This document shows positions 1-5,844 of a stretch of DNA of 9,205 nt, piece after piece. How positions within the stretch are numbered: the stretch's first letter is position 1; every line of letters starts with the position of its first letter. The DNA is taken from positions 1-9,205 of the forward strand of contig JAGXHS010000129.1 in assembly GCA_024636075.1 (NCBI GenBank), given 5' to 3'. Both the position numbers and the translations under genes were made by a program. This stretch comes from Propionibacteriaceae bacterium (lineage in GTDB: Bacteria > Actinomycetota > Actinomycetes > Propionibacteriales > Propionibacteriaceae). Below the pieces are notes generated by a model that saw only the letters and a list, made by a program, of their open reading frames with translations, was not told the origin of the DNA and did not search any database.

Positions 1-2
1 CC

Positions 3-146
3 GCAGCCGGTGAAGCGCTCGAGGTGCGTCGAGCCGATGGCACGTTGATTCGGGTGACGGTGAATGCCTCCGACCAGGCGGCCAGGACGGTGAACACCTT
101 GATCGCCTCGCAGCGCGGTACTGCGCCGCCCACGGCGTCCCAGTGA
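3..146 (+). CDS. C-terminal fragment of an unidentified protein
   Basis: An open frame runs in from the left edge and ends at TGA 144-146, giving the last 47 residues of a protein whose start lies outside the window. The fragment begins AAGEALEVRRADGTLIRVTV and ends in a short Ala/Pro/Thr tail. A strand-rich stretch (LEVRRADGTLIRVTVN) followed by a helix (DQAARTVNTLIAS) is the kind of ending seen in small bacterial PH-like domains, where the last strands are capped by a C-terminal helix. That is only a structural guess and I do not recognise the family. It is convergent with the methyltransferase, with 38 bp between the stops. The codon choice fits a real actinobacterial gene (G or C at most third positions), and the other two forward frames are closed by stops within the first 50 bases. 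Confidence 0.6.
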   Translation, partial: AAGEALEVRRADGTLIRVTVNASDQAARTVNTLIASQRGTAPPTASQ

Positions 147-184
147 CAGACCCGGTCACCAGGCCCAGGCACGGCCGAACTGCC

Positions 185-745
185 TCAGCGTCGTACCGCC
201 ACCAGAACGCTCACATCAGGGCCCACTGCCACTGCCGACGACTCGAATCGTCCGTCAAGGAGCCACTCCTGGCGCATCCAGTCGACGCCGTCGCTGGTCA
301 TCGGTGGCCAATCGCTACTGGGCTGGAAGTCGTCGATGACCACGACGCCGCCGGGAACCAGCATTTGCCACGACTGGTCACGGCCCACCTCGATGGCAGT
401 GTGACGATCCATCGACAACAACGAGAACGGCCCCCGATCCCACAGCTGTTCGGTGCCACCGGTCAGGATCTGCACTCCGGCCGAGGACAGGGTCACCCTG
501 GCCAGCTCGGCCCGCTCGGGATCCATCTCGACGCTCAGTACCCGGGTGCCAGCGGGCGCCCCGGAGCGCAGCCAGGCGGCACCGGCCCCGCCGCCGGTGC
601 CGATCTCGGCAATCGTGCCGGTACGGCTGGCGGCCAACGTTGCCAGGAACCGTCCCGTTTCGTGGCGGGTGGAGTGCGAGTAGAAATCGGCTGTGCCACG
701 CAACGCTGCACTGACGAGTTCGGGGACCTGATCGGGGGCACTCAT
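185..745 (-). CDS. Class I SAM-dependent methyltransferase (O-methyltransferase-like)
   Basis: Predicted cytosolic methyltransferase of 186 residues with a Rossmann-type SAM-binding fold. Motif I is clear at residues 45-55 (IAEIGTGGGAG). An acidic residue follows at the end of strand 2 (E73 in VLSVEMDP), where the SAM ribose is normally bound, and the motif-IV region is VPGGVVVIDDF (130-140) with D138/D139. This resembles small catechol/caffeoyl-CoA-type O-methyltransferases and the Methyltransf_24 group; the substrate cannot be read from sequence. I chose the ATG at 745 because the downstream residues start a typical N-terminal helix. It has AGG only 2 nt upstream, which is too close for a good ribosome site, so TTG at 772 (9 residues longer) or GTG at 748 remain possible. 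It is divergent from the DUF3152 gene, with the tandem palindromic repeat between them. Confidence 0.85.
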   Translation of the reverse strand: MSAPDQVPELVSAALRGTADFYSHSTRHETGRFLATLAASRTGTIAEIGTGGGAGAAWLRSGAPAGTRVLSVEMDPERAELARVTLSSAGVQILTGGTEQLWDRGPFSLLSMDRHTAIEVGRDQSWQMLVPGGVVVIDDFQPSSDWPPMTSDGVDWMRQEWLLDGRFESSAVAVGPDVSVLVAVRR

Positions 746-816
746 CACCTCAGGTTGCCAGCAAGTGTCCAACCTGCATCCGCTGGCCAGCCGATGAGAC
801 TGTCAGGCGGCTGTTC

Positions 817-853
817 GACACTGTGTCGCTACCAGACACTGTGTCGCTACCAG
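817..853. repeat. Tandem 18-bp repeat with a palindromic core, candidate operator pair
   Basis: The unit GACACTGTGTCGCTACCA occurs twice head to tail (817-834 and 835-852), and the following G continues the periodicity. Each unit contains the dyad GACAC-T-GTGTC. In the first copy the dyad extends to 13 bp (CGACAC-T-GTGTCG, 816-828). The repeat lies in the 140-bp gap between the divergent methyltransferase and DUF3152 genes. It would cover about -34 to -69 relative to a leaderless start at 886. Two dyads spaced by 18 bp, nearly two helical turns, are what one expects for a cooperatively binding dimeric regulator. Which regulator binds is unknown, and no regulator gene is in the window. Confidence 0.75.
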
Positions 854-873
854 TGGGCAGATCGACTCGGAAA

Positions 874-879
874 TAGTGT
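874..879 (+). promoter_or_regulatory. Candidate -10 box of a leaderless DUF3152 transcript
   Basis: TAGTGT fits the actinobacterial TANNNT -10 pattern and ends 6 nt before the GTG at 886, which would place transcription start on the first base of the start codon. The only purine-rich motif, GAGGG, directly touches the GTG and leaves no room for normal Shine-Dalgarno pairing. TGA at 880-882 is in frame, so 886 is the earliest possible start. No good -35 is visible, which would fit a promoter that depends on an activator bound at 817-853. Confidence 0.45.
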
Positions 880-885
880 TGAGGG

Positions 886-1848
886 GTGACCACCTCGTCC
901 GCCCCGGAGTCGCCGCAGTGGTCGGCGGCTGTGTCCGCGGCGCGCTCTGAGGCAGGGCCGTCTGTGCTCACCGATCGTGGGCGGCTGACAGTGTCGATCA
1001 TCGTTGCCGTGGGTGGCGTCCTGCTGATGAGCCTGGTTGCCTGGGTCCTGTCGGCATTGCTCTCGGCGGCCGAAGCGCCAGCTCATTCCACTGCGCTTCC
1101 AGCAGCGAGCCCATCCGGCGAGACAGCTTCAGCGCCTCCTTCGACACTCGGTACTGACACCGTGGGCAACGACCCGGCGAGCCCGGCGCCGTCCGGGACT
1201 GCGACAACACGAGCCACCACTGCGACAACACGAGCCACCTCAGTGGCGCCGAAGGCGCCCGCAGTCACGCCGAAGGCGTCCGCCAGCCCGACGGCCGAGC
1301 GGACCATTGTGCGGTCCGGTCTGGAACCCACCGATGAATGGGTGACCTCCCGCCTTGCCGTGCCACCGCCGAAGAAGACATCGAAGGTGCACACATATCA
1401 CGTCATCATGGAGACTGCGGTCGATCTGCACGTCGACGACGTGGCACGCCAGATTTCCTCGATCCTGAATGACGAGCGCGGATGGACCGGGTACCACGAC
1501 CACAGCTTCCAGCTCGTCGGCGAGGATGACACTGCGGACTTCACCATCCGGCTGGCCTCCCCGCAGACCGTCGATCGGTTGTGCCTGCCGTTGAACACCC
1601 GAAGCCTGTTGAGTTGCCGCGTCGGGGACAACGTGTCGTTGAACTCTGACCGGTGGCTCTACATGACACCCACCTACAATGACGTCGCCGACTACCGCTC
1701 GTACCTGGTGAACCACGAAGTCGGCCACTACATCGGTCTCGGTCACGTCGGTTGCCCCGCGAAGGGTGCCAAGGCCCCGGTGATGCTGCAACAGAGCAAG
1801 TCGCTTGCGGGGTGTCTGCCGAATCCCTGGCCCGCAGAGGAAGACTGA
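886..1848 (+). CDS. Membrane-anchored DUF3152 protein, predicted zinc metalloprotease
   Basis: A 320-residue protein with four parts. Residues 1-35 are a short cytosolic segment. Residues 36-61 (SIIVAVGGVLLMSLVAWVLS and beyond) form one membrane helix or uncleaved signal anchor. Residues 62-140 are a low-complexity Ala/Pro/Ser/Thr linker with two exact TATTRAT repeats. Residues about 145-320 are a DUF3152 domain, predicted to lie outside the membrane. The domain carries HEVGHYIGLGH at 277-287, a full HExxHxxGxxH zinc motif (H277, E278, H281, H287), as in metzincins. It also has the family-typical ending with PVM (298-300) and GCLPNPWP (309-316), plus four cysteines (C233, C244, C290, C310) that could form two disulfides outside the cell. 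The family is found in actinobacteria and its substrate is not established. It is convergent with leuB, with 16 bp between stops. The family call is confident; proteolytic activity is inferred from the motif. Confidence 0.9.
   Translation: MTTSSAPESPQWSAAVSAARSEAGPSVLTDRGRLTVSIIVAVGGVLLMSLVAWVLSALLSAAEAPAHSTALPAASPSGETASAPPSTLGTDTVGNDPASPAPSGTATTRATTATTRATSVAPKAPAVTPKASASPTAERTIVRSGLEPTDEWVTSRLAVPPPKKTSKVHTYHVIMETAVDLHVDDVARQISSILNDERGWTGYHDHSFQLVGEDDTADFTIRLASPQTVDRLCLPLNTRSLLSCRVGDNVSLNSDRWLYMTPTYNDVADYRSYLVNHEVGHYIGLGHVGCPAKGAKAPVMLQQSKSLAGCLPNPWPAEED
1198..1239 (+). repeat. Perfect 21-bp tandem duplication in the DUF3152 linker
   Basis: The 21-bp unit at 1198-1218 is repeated exactly at 1219-1239 and encodes TATTRAT twice within the Thr/Pro/Ala-rich linker. 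The unit is a multiple of three, so linker length can change by slippage without breaking the frame. The identity at DNA level, including third codon positions, points to a recent duplication. Confidence 0.9.
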
Positions 1849-1864
1849 GCGGAGTCCGTTCCCC

Positions 1865-2938
1865 TCAGCTGACGGCGGTGGCGAGCGCATCGCCCACGGC
1901 GCTTGTGCTGCGCCGTTCGGCGGAACGCCCAGCCACGTCGGCTTCTACTGCCGCGTTGATGCGGGCCGCGTCCTCGGAGTTGCCCAGATGGTCCAACAGC
2001 AGCGCCATCGAGCTGATCGCTGCAGTGGGGTCGGCGATCTGCTTCCCTGCGATGTCGGGGGCCGATCCGTGCACGGGTTCGAACATGCTGGGGAACTCCC
2101 GTGACGGGTTGATGTTCGCGCTGGCTGCCAAGCCGATGCCTCCGGTCACGGCCGCCGCCAGATCGGTCACGATGTCGCCGAACAAATTGTCGGTGACGAT
2201 GACGTCGAAGCGCTGCGGTTCCATCACCAGGGCGATCATCGCCGCATCGATGTGCAGGTAGTCGGTGATGACCTGCGGGAATTCCACCGACACCTCCTTG
2301 ACGATCCGGTTCCACAGCTGCCCGGCATTCGTCAACACGTCGTGCTTGTGCAGCAGGGTCAGCCGCCCGCGACGCCGACTCGCCCGCTCGAAGGCGTCAC
2401 GCACCACACGCTCCACCCCGTAGGCGGTGTTTATGCTCACCTCGGTGGCGATCTCGTGCGGGGTACCGACGCGCACGACGCCACCGTTGCCGCAGTAGAG
2501 ACCCTCAGTGCCTTCGCGCACCACCACGAAGTCAATCTGCTGCCCCTCGACGACGGCCGCACTGAGCGGAGTCGTGACGCCCGGGTACAGCTTGGACGGA
2601 CGGAGGTTCACGGCGTGGTCGAAGGCGAAGCGCAGCTTCAGCAGCAGGCCACGTTCCAGCAAGCCGCTCGGGATCTGCGTCGATCCGGGGGCAGCCCCGA
2701 CGGCACCGAGAATGATCCCGTCGACCTGGGCCAGCTCAGCCAGGACACTGTCCGGCAGCACCTCGCCGGTGCGCAACCAACGATCCGCGCCCAGATCGTA
2801 GTCGACGAAGTCGAAGCTGTCGCCGACGGTGGCCTCGAGCACCTTGACCGCCTCGGTGATCACTTCGGGCCCGATCCCGTCACCGGGGATCACGGCGAGG
2901 GTCTGACGGCTGCTGGCTTGCGACTGCTGTGTGCTCAT
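1865..2938 (-). CDS. leuB: 3-isopropylmalate dehydrogenase
   Basis: LeuB (EC 1.1.1.85) oxidises and decarboxylates (2R,3S)-3-isopropylmalate to 4-methyl-2-oxopentanoate with NAD+ in leucine synthesis. In the citramalate route it does the same step on erythro-3-methylmalate, giving 2-oxobutyrate. The 357 residues match the usual family length and actinobacterial type. GDGIGPEV is at 19-26. Substrate residues fall where expected from Thermus IPMDH: R103, R113, R141, Y148 and K198, with metal ligands D231, D255 and D259. The signature DNLFGDIVTDLAA is at 250-262 and the NAD-binding loop FEPVHGSAPDIAG at 286-298. Tartrate or isocitrate dehydrogenase is unlikely given this pattern. The start ATG at 2938 is supported by the N-terminal strand TLAVIPGDG and by a -10-like box 8 nt upstream. 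No ribosome site is visible. It is divergent from ilvE. Confidence 0.96.
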   Translation of the reverse strand: MSTQQSQASSRQTLAVIPGDGIGPEVITEAVKVLEATVGDSFDFVDYDLGADRWLRTGEVLPDSVLAELAQVDGIILGAVGAAPGSTQIPSGLLERGLLLKLRFAFDHAVNLRPSKLYPGVTTPLSAAVVEGQQIDFVVVREGTEGLYCGNGGVVRVGTPHEIATEVSINTAYGVERVVRDAFERASRRRGRLTLLHKHDVLTNAGQLWNRIVKEVSVEFPQVITDYLHIDAAMIALVMEPQRFDVIVTDNLFGDIVTDLAAAVTGGIGLAASANINPSREFPSMFEPVHGSAPDIAGKQIADPTAAISSMALLLDHLGNSEDAARINAAVEADVAGRSAERRSTSAVGDALATAVS

Positions 2939-2946
2939 GGGTCAGC

Positions 2947-2952
2947 ACTGTA
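2947..2952 (-). promoter_or_regulatory. Candidate -10 box for leuB (leaderless)
   Basis: Read on the minus strand, TACAGT (2952 to 2947) matches TANNNT and is separated from the leuB ATG by 8 nt (GCTGACCC). No Shine-Dalgarno sequence fits in that gap, so transcription probably starts at or next to the ATG. I see no convincing -35 hexamer. Confidence 0.45.
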
Positions 2953-2989
2953 GGCGGAATCGAGCGTGGTTCGGCACACTTCCTAGCCC

Positions 2990-3017
2990 TCGGACGGGGC
3001 GATGGCTGCGATACGGT
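2990..3017 (+). promoter_or_regulatory. Candidate promoter for ilvE (leaderless)
   Basis: TACGGT (3012-3017) matches TANNNT and ends 6 nt before the ilvE ATG. A weak -35-like TCGGAC (2990-2995) sits 16 bp upstream. Together with the leuB box it makes a compact 85-bp divergent promoter region for two genes of the same pathway. A GGTGG at 3015-3019 could act as a weak ribosome site instead, but it overlaps the -10 box. Confidence 0.45.
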
Positions 3018-3023
3018 GGCGTC

Positions 3024-4106
3024 ATGCCGCTCGACTTCGTGCTCCCCGAATCACCTGTGTATTCCTCACCAACGGACATCCGGCGGGTGCACGAGAATCC
3101 CGGTTTCGGGCAGGCCTTCACTGACCACATGGCGCTGGCCACCTGGACCAGCGACCAGGGCTGGCACGGCGCAGCAGTACATCCCTACGGGCCACTGCCG
3201 ATCGACCCTGCCGCCTCAGCGTTGCACTACGCGCAGGAGGTCTTCGAAGGGCTGAAGGCCTACCGTCACGTCGACGGGTCGGTGTGGTCATTCCGTCCCG
3301 AGGCGAATGCGTTGCGCTTCGCTCAATCAGCACGGCGGCTCGCGCTGCCAGAGCTCTCCGGCCCGGACTTCATGGCCAGCATCACCGCACTGGTGGAGGT
3401 CGACCAGGCCTGGGTGCCGAGCGGAGCGGAAAAGAGCCTGTACCTGCGGCCGTTCATGTTCGCCAACGAGCCCTATCTGGGCATCCGCCCGGCGCACACC
3501 GTCACCTACTGCCTGATCGCCTCGCCCGTCGGGTCGTACTTCCCGTCCGGGGTTCGACCGGTGGACATCTGGGTGACATCTGAGTACAGCCGCGCGGCAC
3601 CCGGCGGCACAGGAGCCGCGAAGTGTGGCGGCAACTATGCGGCCTCGCTGCTTGCGCAGCAGGAAGCTGCCGACCACGACTGTTCCCAGGTGCTGTTCAT
3701 CGACGCGGTGGAACGCAAGTGGGTCGAGGAGCTGGGCGGGATGAACGTGTACCTGGTCACCGCTGCAGGGGAGTTGATCACTCCGGAGCTGACCGGCACC
3801 ATCCTCGAAGGCGTCACCCGCTCGTCCATCCTGCAACTGGCCGACAAGATGAACCTCAACCCGGTGGAACGCAGGATCTCCCTCGCCGAGGTGTTCGACG
3901 GGATCGCCAGCGGCGCGTTCACCGAGATGTTCGCCTGCGGCACGGCGGCGGTGGTGACACCGATCCGCAGTCTGCGGTCAGCGGACGTCGACGTGGTGTT
4001 CGAGAACTCCCCGGGCGAGGTGACGATGATGTTGCGCGAGCACCTGTTGGACGTGCAGTACGGTCGTCGCGAGGACGAATATGGCTGGCTGTCTCGACTG
4101 GTATGA
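3024..4106 (+). CDS. ilvE: Branched-chain amino acid aminotransferase
   Basis: IlvE (EC 2.6.1.42) is a cytosolic PLP fold-type IV enzyme that transfers the amino group between glutamate and the oxo-acids of Leu, Ile and Val, the last step of each pathway. The 360 residues match the family (group II, mycobacterial-type BCAT). Visible landmarks are HYAQEVFEGLKAYR (68-81), LYLRPFMFA (139-147), the PLP-binding lysine K200 in GGTGAAKCGGNYAASLLAQ (194-212), the conserved EELGGMN (235-241) and FACGTAAVVTPI (303-314). The ATG at 3024 gives an N-terminus like other family members. An upstream in-frame start at 2931 would add 31 unconserved residues and run into the divergent leuB start, so it was dropped. 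CimA follows on the same strand after 106 bp, so the two may share transcription. Confidence 0.96.
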   Translation: MPLDFVLPESPVYSSPTDIRRVHENPGFGQAFTDHMALATWTSDQGWHGAAVHPYGPLPIDPAASALHYAQEVFEGLKAYRHVDGSVWSFRPEANALRFAQSARRLALPELSGPDFMASITALVEVDQAWVPSGAEKSLYLRPFMFANEPYLGIRPAHTVTYCLIASPVGSYFPSGVRPVDIWVTSEYSRAAPGGTGAAKCGGNYAASLLAQQEAADHDCSQVLFIDAVERKWVEELGGMNVYLVTAAGELITPELTGTILEGVTRSSILQLADKMNLNPVERRISLAEVFDGIASGAFTEMFACGTAAVVTPIRSLRSADVDVVFENSPGEVTMMLREHLLDVQYGRREDEYGWLSRLV

Positions 4107-4167
4107 CCCCGCGTCTTGAGACCTGAGACGTCGCCCGGCCTCGCGCTCACCGAAGCACACTGGACGT

Positions 4168-4188
4168 TGCCTGACGCGGAGTCAGGCA
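4168..4188 (+). promoter_or_regulatory. Perfect inverted repeat between ilvE and cimA
   Basis: TGCCTGAC (4168-4175) and GTCAGGCA (4181-4188) form a perfect 8-bp stem around the loop GCGGA. It lies 61 bp after the ilvE stop and 24 bp before the cimA ATG. No T-run follows, so it is a poor classical intrinsic terminator. It could be a U-less terminator, an RNA hairpin in the cimA leader, or a DNA operator. I see no T-box sequences and no leader peptide rich in Ile, Leu or Val codons near it. Confidence 0.55.
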
Positions 4189-4201
4189 TACCCGCAGGTC
4201 C

Positions 4202-4207
4202 GAGGAG
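4202..4207 (+). promoter_or_regulatory. Ribosome binding site of cimA
   Basis: GAGGAG sits 5 nt before the cimA ATG at 4213 and is a strong Shine-Dalgarno match. It fixes the start. It also stands out because every other first-position gene start in the window lacks one, so cimA is evidently translated from a leadered or polycistronic message. Confidence 0.8.
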
Positions 4208-4212
4208 CCAGA

Positions 4213-5844
4213 ATGACGATGCAGCCCGCTGCCCCTGAACAGTTCCATGTCTACGACACCACGCTGCGCGATGGCGCCCAGCAGGAGGGTCTGCGACTCA
4301 CTGTCAGCGACAAGCTGCGAATTGCCGGGCTGCTGGACCAACTGGGGGTGACCCACATCGAGGGTGGTTGGCCAGGCGCCAACCCGAATGACACCGCCTT
4401 CTTCAAAGCGGCCAAGACCCAACTCAGCCTGGCGAACTCGACCCTGGTGGCTTTCGGTGCGACCCGGCGGGTGGGTGGCAAAGCTGCCGATGACCCTTTG
4501 GTGGCCGCGTTGCGCGAATCCGGTGCCAGCCACGTCTGTCTGGTGGCGAAGAGCCACGATCGACACGTGGAGCATGCGCTGCGGGCCACCCTGGACGAGA
4601 ACCTCGCGATGGTGCGCGACACCGTCACCCACCTGCGCACCGAAGGTCAGCGGGTGTTCGTCGACCTGGAGCACTTCTTCGACGGCTTCCGCGCGAACCA
4701 GGGCTACGCGCTCGAGGTGGTGCGGGCCGCTGCCGAAGCTGGTGCTGACGTCGTGGTGCTGTGCGACACCAACGGCGGGATGCTGCCCGGCTGGATGGGC
4801 GATATCGTCTCAGCCGCTGGACAGATCGGGGTGGATCTGGGCATCCATTGCCACAACGACACCGGCTGTGCGGTGGCGAACAGCTTGGCCGCCGTGGACG
4901 CCGGCGCCATGCACGTCCAGGGCACCATCAACGGCTACGGCGAACGCACCGGGAACGCAGACCTGACCACGCTGATTGGCAACCTGCATCTCAAGTACGG
5001 ATGGAATCTGCTGCCGGAGGACAACATCCGGGCGCTGACCCGCACCTCACTGGCGATCGCCGAGATCGCCAATCAGGCACCGCAGGCGCGTCAGCCCTAC
5101 GTGGGTCATTCCAGCTTCGCCCACAAGGCGGGGCTGCACGCCAGCGCCATCAGGGTGGACGCCAACCTGTACCAACACATCGACCCGGCCGTCGTCGGAA
5201 ACGACATGCGCATGCTGATCTCGGACATGTCCGGACGCGCAAACATCCAGATCAAGGGAGAGCAGCTCGGCTTCGACCTCTCCGACCGGGAGCAGGCCGC
5301 GCACATCACCGATGTGGTCAAGCAGCGTGAGCTCACCGGCTACTCCTACGAGGCTGCAGACGCCAGTTTCGAGCTGCTGTTGCGCGACGAGCTCGGAGTG
5401 CTCGACGCCCCCTTCCGGGTGGACAGCTGGCGGGTGTTCACCGAGATGACCGCCCCCGACATCACCGATTCCGAAGCAATCGTCAAACTGGCCGCTGGTG
5501 GTCAAGTCAACGGCTATGTCGGCGAGGGCAACGGCCCCGTCGACGCCCTGGCTGACGCGTTGAGCAAGGCGCTGCTGCCGGTGTTCCCGCACGTGTCGGA
5601 GTACGAGCTGGTGGACTACCGGGTCCGCATCCTGCCGCAGGGGCACGGTACCGATGCCATCGTGCGGGTGCTGATCGACTTCGCCGGCGCCGAGCGCACC
5701 TGGACCACGGTCGGTGTCGGCACCAACGTGATCGAAGCAAGTTGGGAAGCCCTGGCCGATGCGTACCTGTACGGTCTCATCCGCGGCTTCGGCGCCGCCG
5801 AGGCGAAGGAGCAGCAGCATCGCCAGCCGGTGACAGTGGGTTGA
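4213..5844 (+). CDS. cimA: (R)-citramalate synthase
   Basis: CimA (EC 2.3.3.21 type) condenses pyruvate and acetyl-CoA to citramalate, the first step of the threonine-independent isoleucine route. The 543 residues fit the long citramalate synthase form, not 2-isopropylmalate synthase LeuA. A DRE-TIM barrel fills roughly residues 10-280: YDTTLRDGAQQEG (14-26, catalytic R19 and metal ligand D20), HIEGGWPGANPND (48-60), VVLCDTNGGMLPG (181-193), the metal-binding HCHND (212-216) and GYGERTGNAD (241-250). The communication region has HSSFAHKAGLHASA (299-312). A LeuA-type dimer/regulatory domain occupies about 400-535, where isoleucine feedback normally acts. IEGGWPG instead of the LeuA-type IEVGFP is a feature of this citramalate synthase group. 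Its product feeds LeuCD and LeuB, whose leuB gene is close by. Its stop abuts the deoA stop on the other strand. Confidence 0.94.
   Translation: MTMQPAAPEQFHVYDTTLRDGAQQEGLRLTVSDKLRIAGLLDQLGVTHIEGGWPGANPNDTAFFKAAKTQLSLANSTLVAFGATRRVGGKAADDPLVAALRESGASHVCLVAKSHDRHVEHALRATLDENLAMVRDTVTHLRTEGQRVFVDLEHFFDGFRANQGYALEVVRAAAEAGADVVVLCDTNGGMLPGWMGDIVSAAGQIGVDLGIHCHNDTGCAVANSLAAVDAGAMHVQGTINGYGERTGNADLTTLIGNLHLKYGWNLLPEDNIRALTRTSLAIAEIANQAPQARQPYVGHSSFAHKAGLHASAIRVDANLYQHIDPAVVGNDMRMLISDMSGRANIQIKGEQLGFDLSDREQAAHITDVVKQRELTGYSYEAADASFELLLRDELGVLDAPFRVDSWRVFTEMTAPDITDSEAIVKLAAGGQVNGYVGEGNGPVDALADALSKALLPVFPHVSEYELVDYRVRILPQGHGTDAIVRVLIDFAGAERTWTTVGVGTNVIEASWEALADAYLYGLIRGFGAAEAKEQQHRQPVTVG

Noticed and set aside
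143..159. GTGAC/GTCAC inverted repeat after the left-edge gene as a terminator
   Set aside because: The stem is only 5 bp with a 7-nt loop and no T-run, so it is within what chance gives in this composition.
143..889. A 248-residue + strand frame opposite the methyltransferase
   Set aside because: It lies antisense to a protein with a clear SAM-binding motif, is full of Arg, His, Gly and Pro as expected of a high-GC shadow frame, and has no recognisable domain. It also runs through the palindromic repeat region.
1845..1868. CTGAG/CTCAG arms around the DUF3152 and leuB stops as a bidirectional terminator
   Set aside because: Two convergent TGA stops automatically create most of this complementarity. 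The stem is 5 bp with mismatches inside and no T-run.
2931..3023. A 31-residue N-terminal extension of ilvE from an upstream start
   Set aside because: It would overlap the divergent leuB start and its residues do not resemble any BCAT N-terminus. The ATG at 3024 gives the normal family length and has a well-placed -10 box.
4103..4126. A 7-codon frame (MTPRLET) overlapping the ilvE stop, as a leader peptide for cimA attenuation
   Set aside because: It has a single Leu codon and no run of Ile, Leu or Val codons. The hairpin downstream lacks a U-run and I find no alternative antiterminator pairing.
4107..4212. A T-box or other riboswitch in the cimA leader
   Set aside because: The conserved T-box sequence and a specifier stem are not visible, and the gap is only 106 bp. 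Only the simple inverted repeat is supported.
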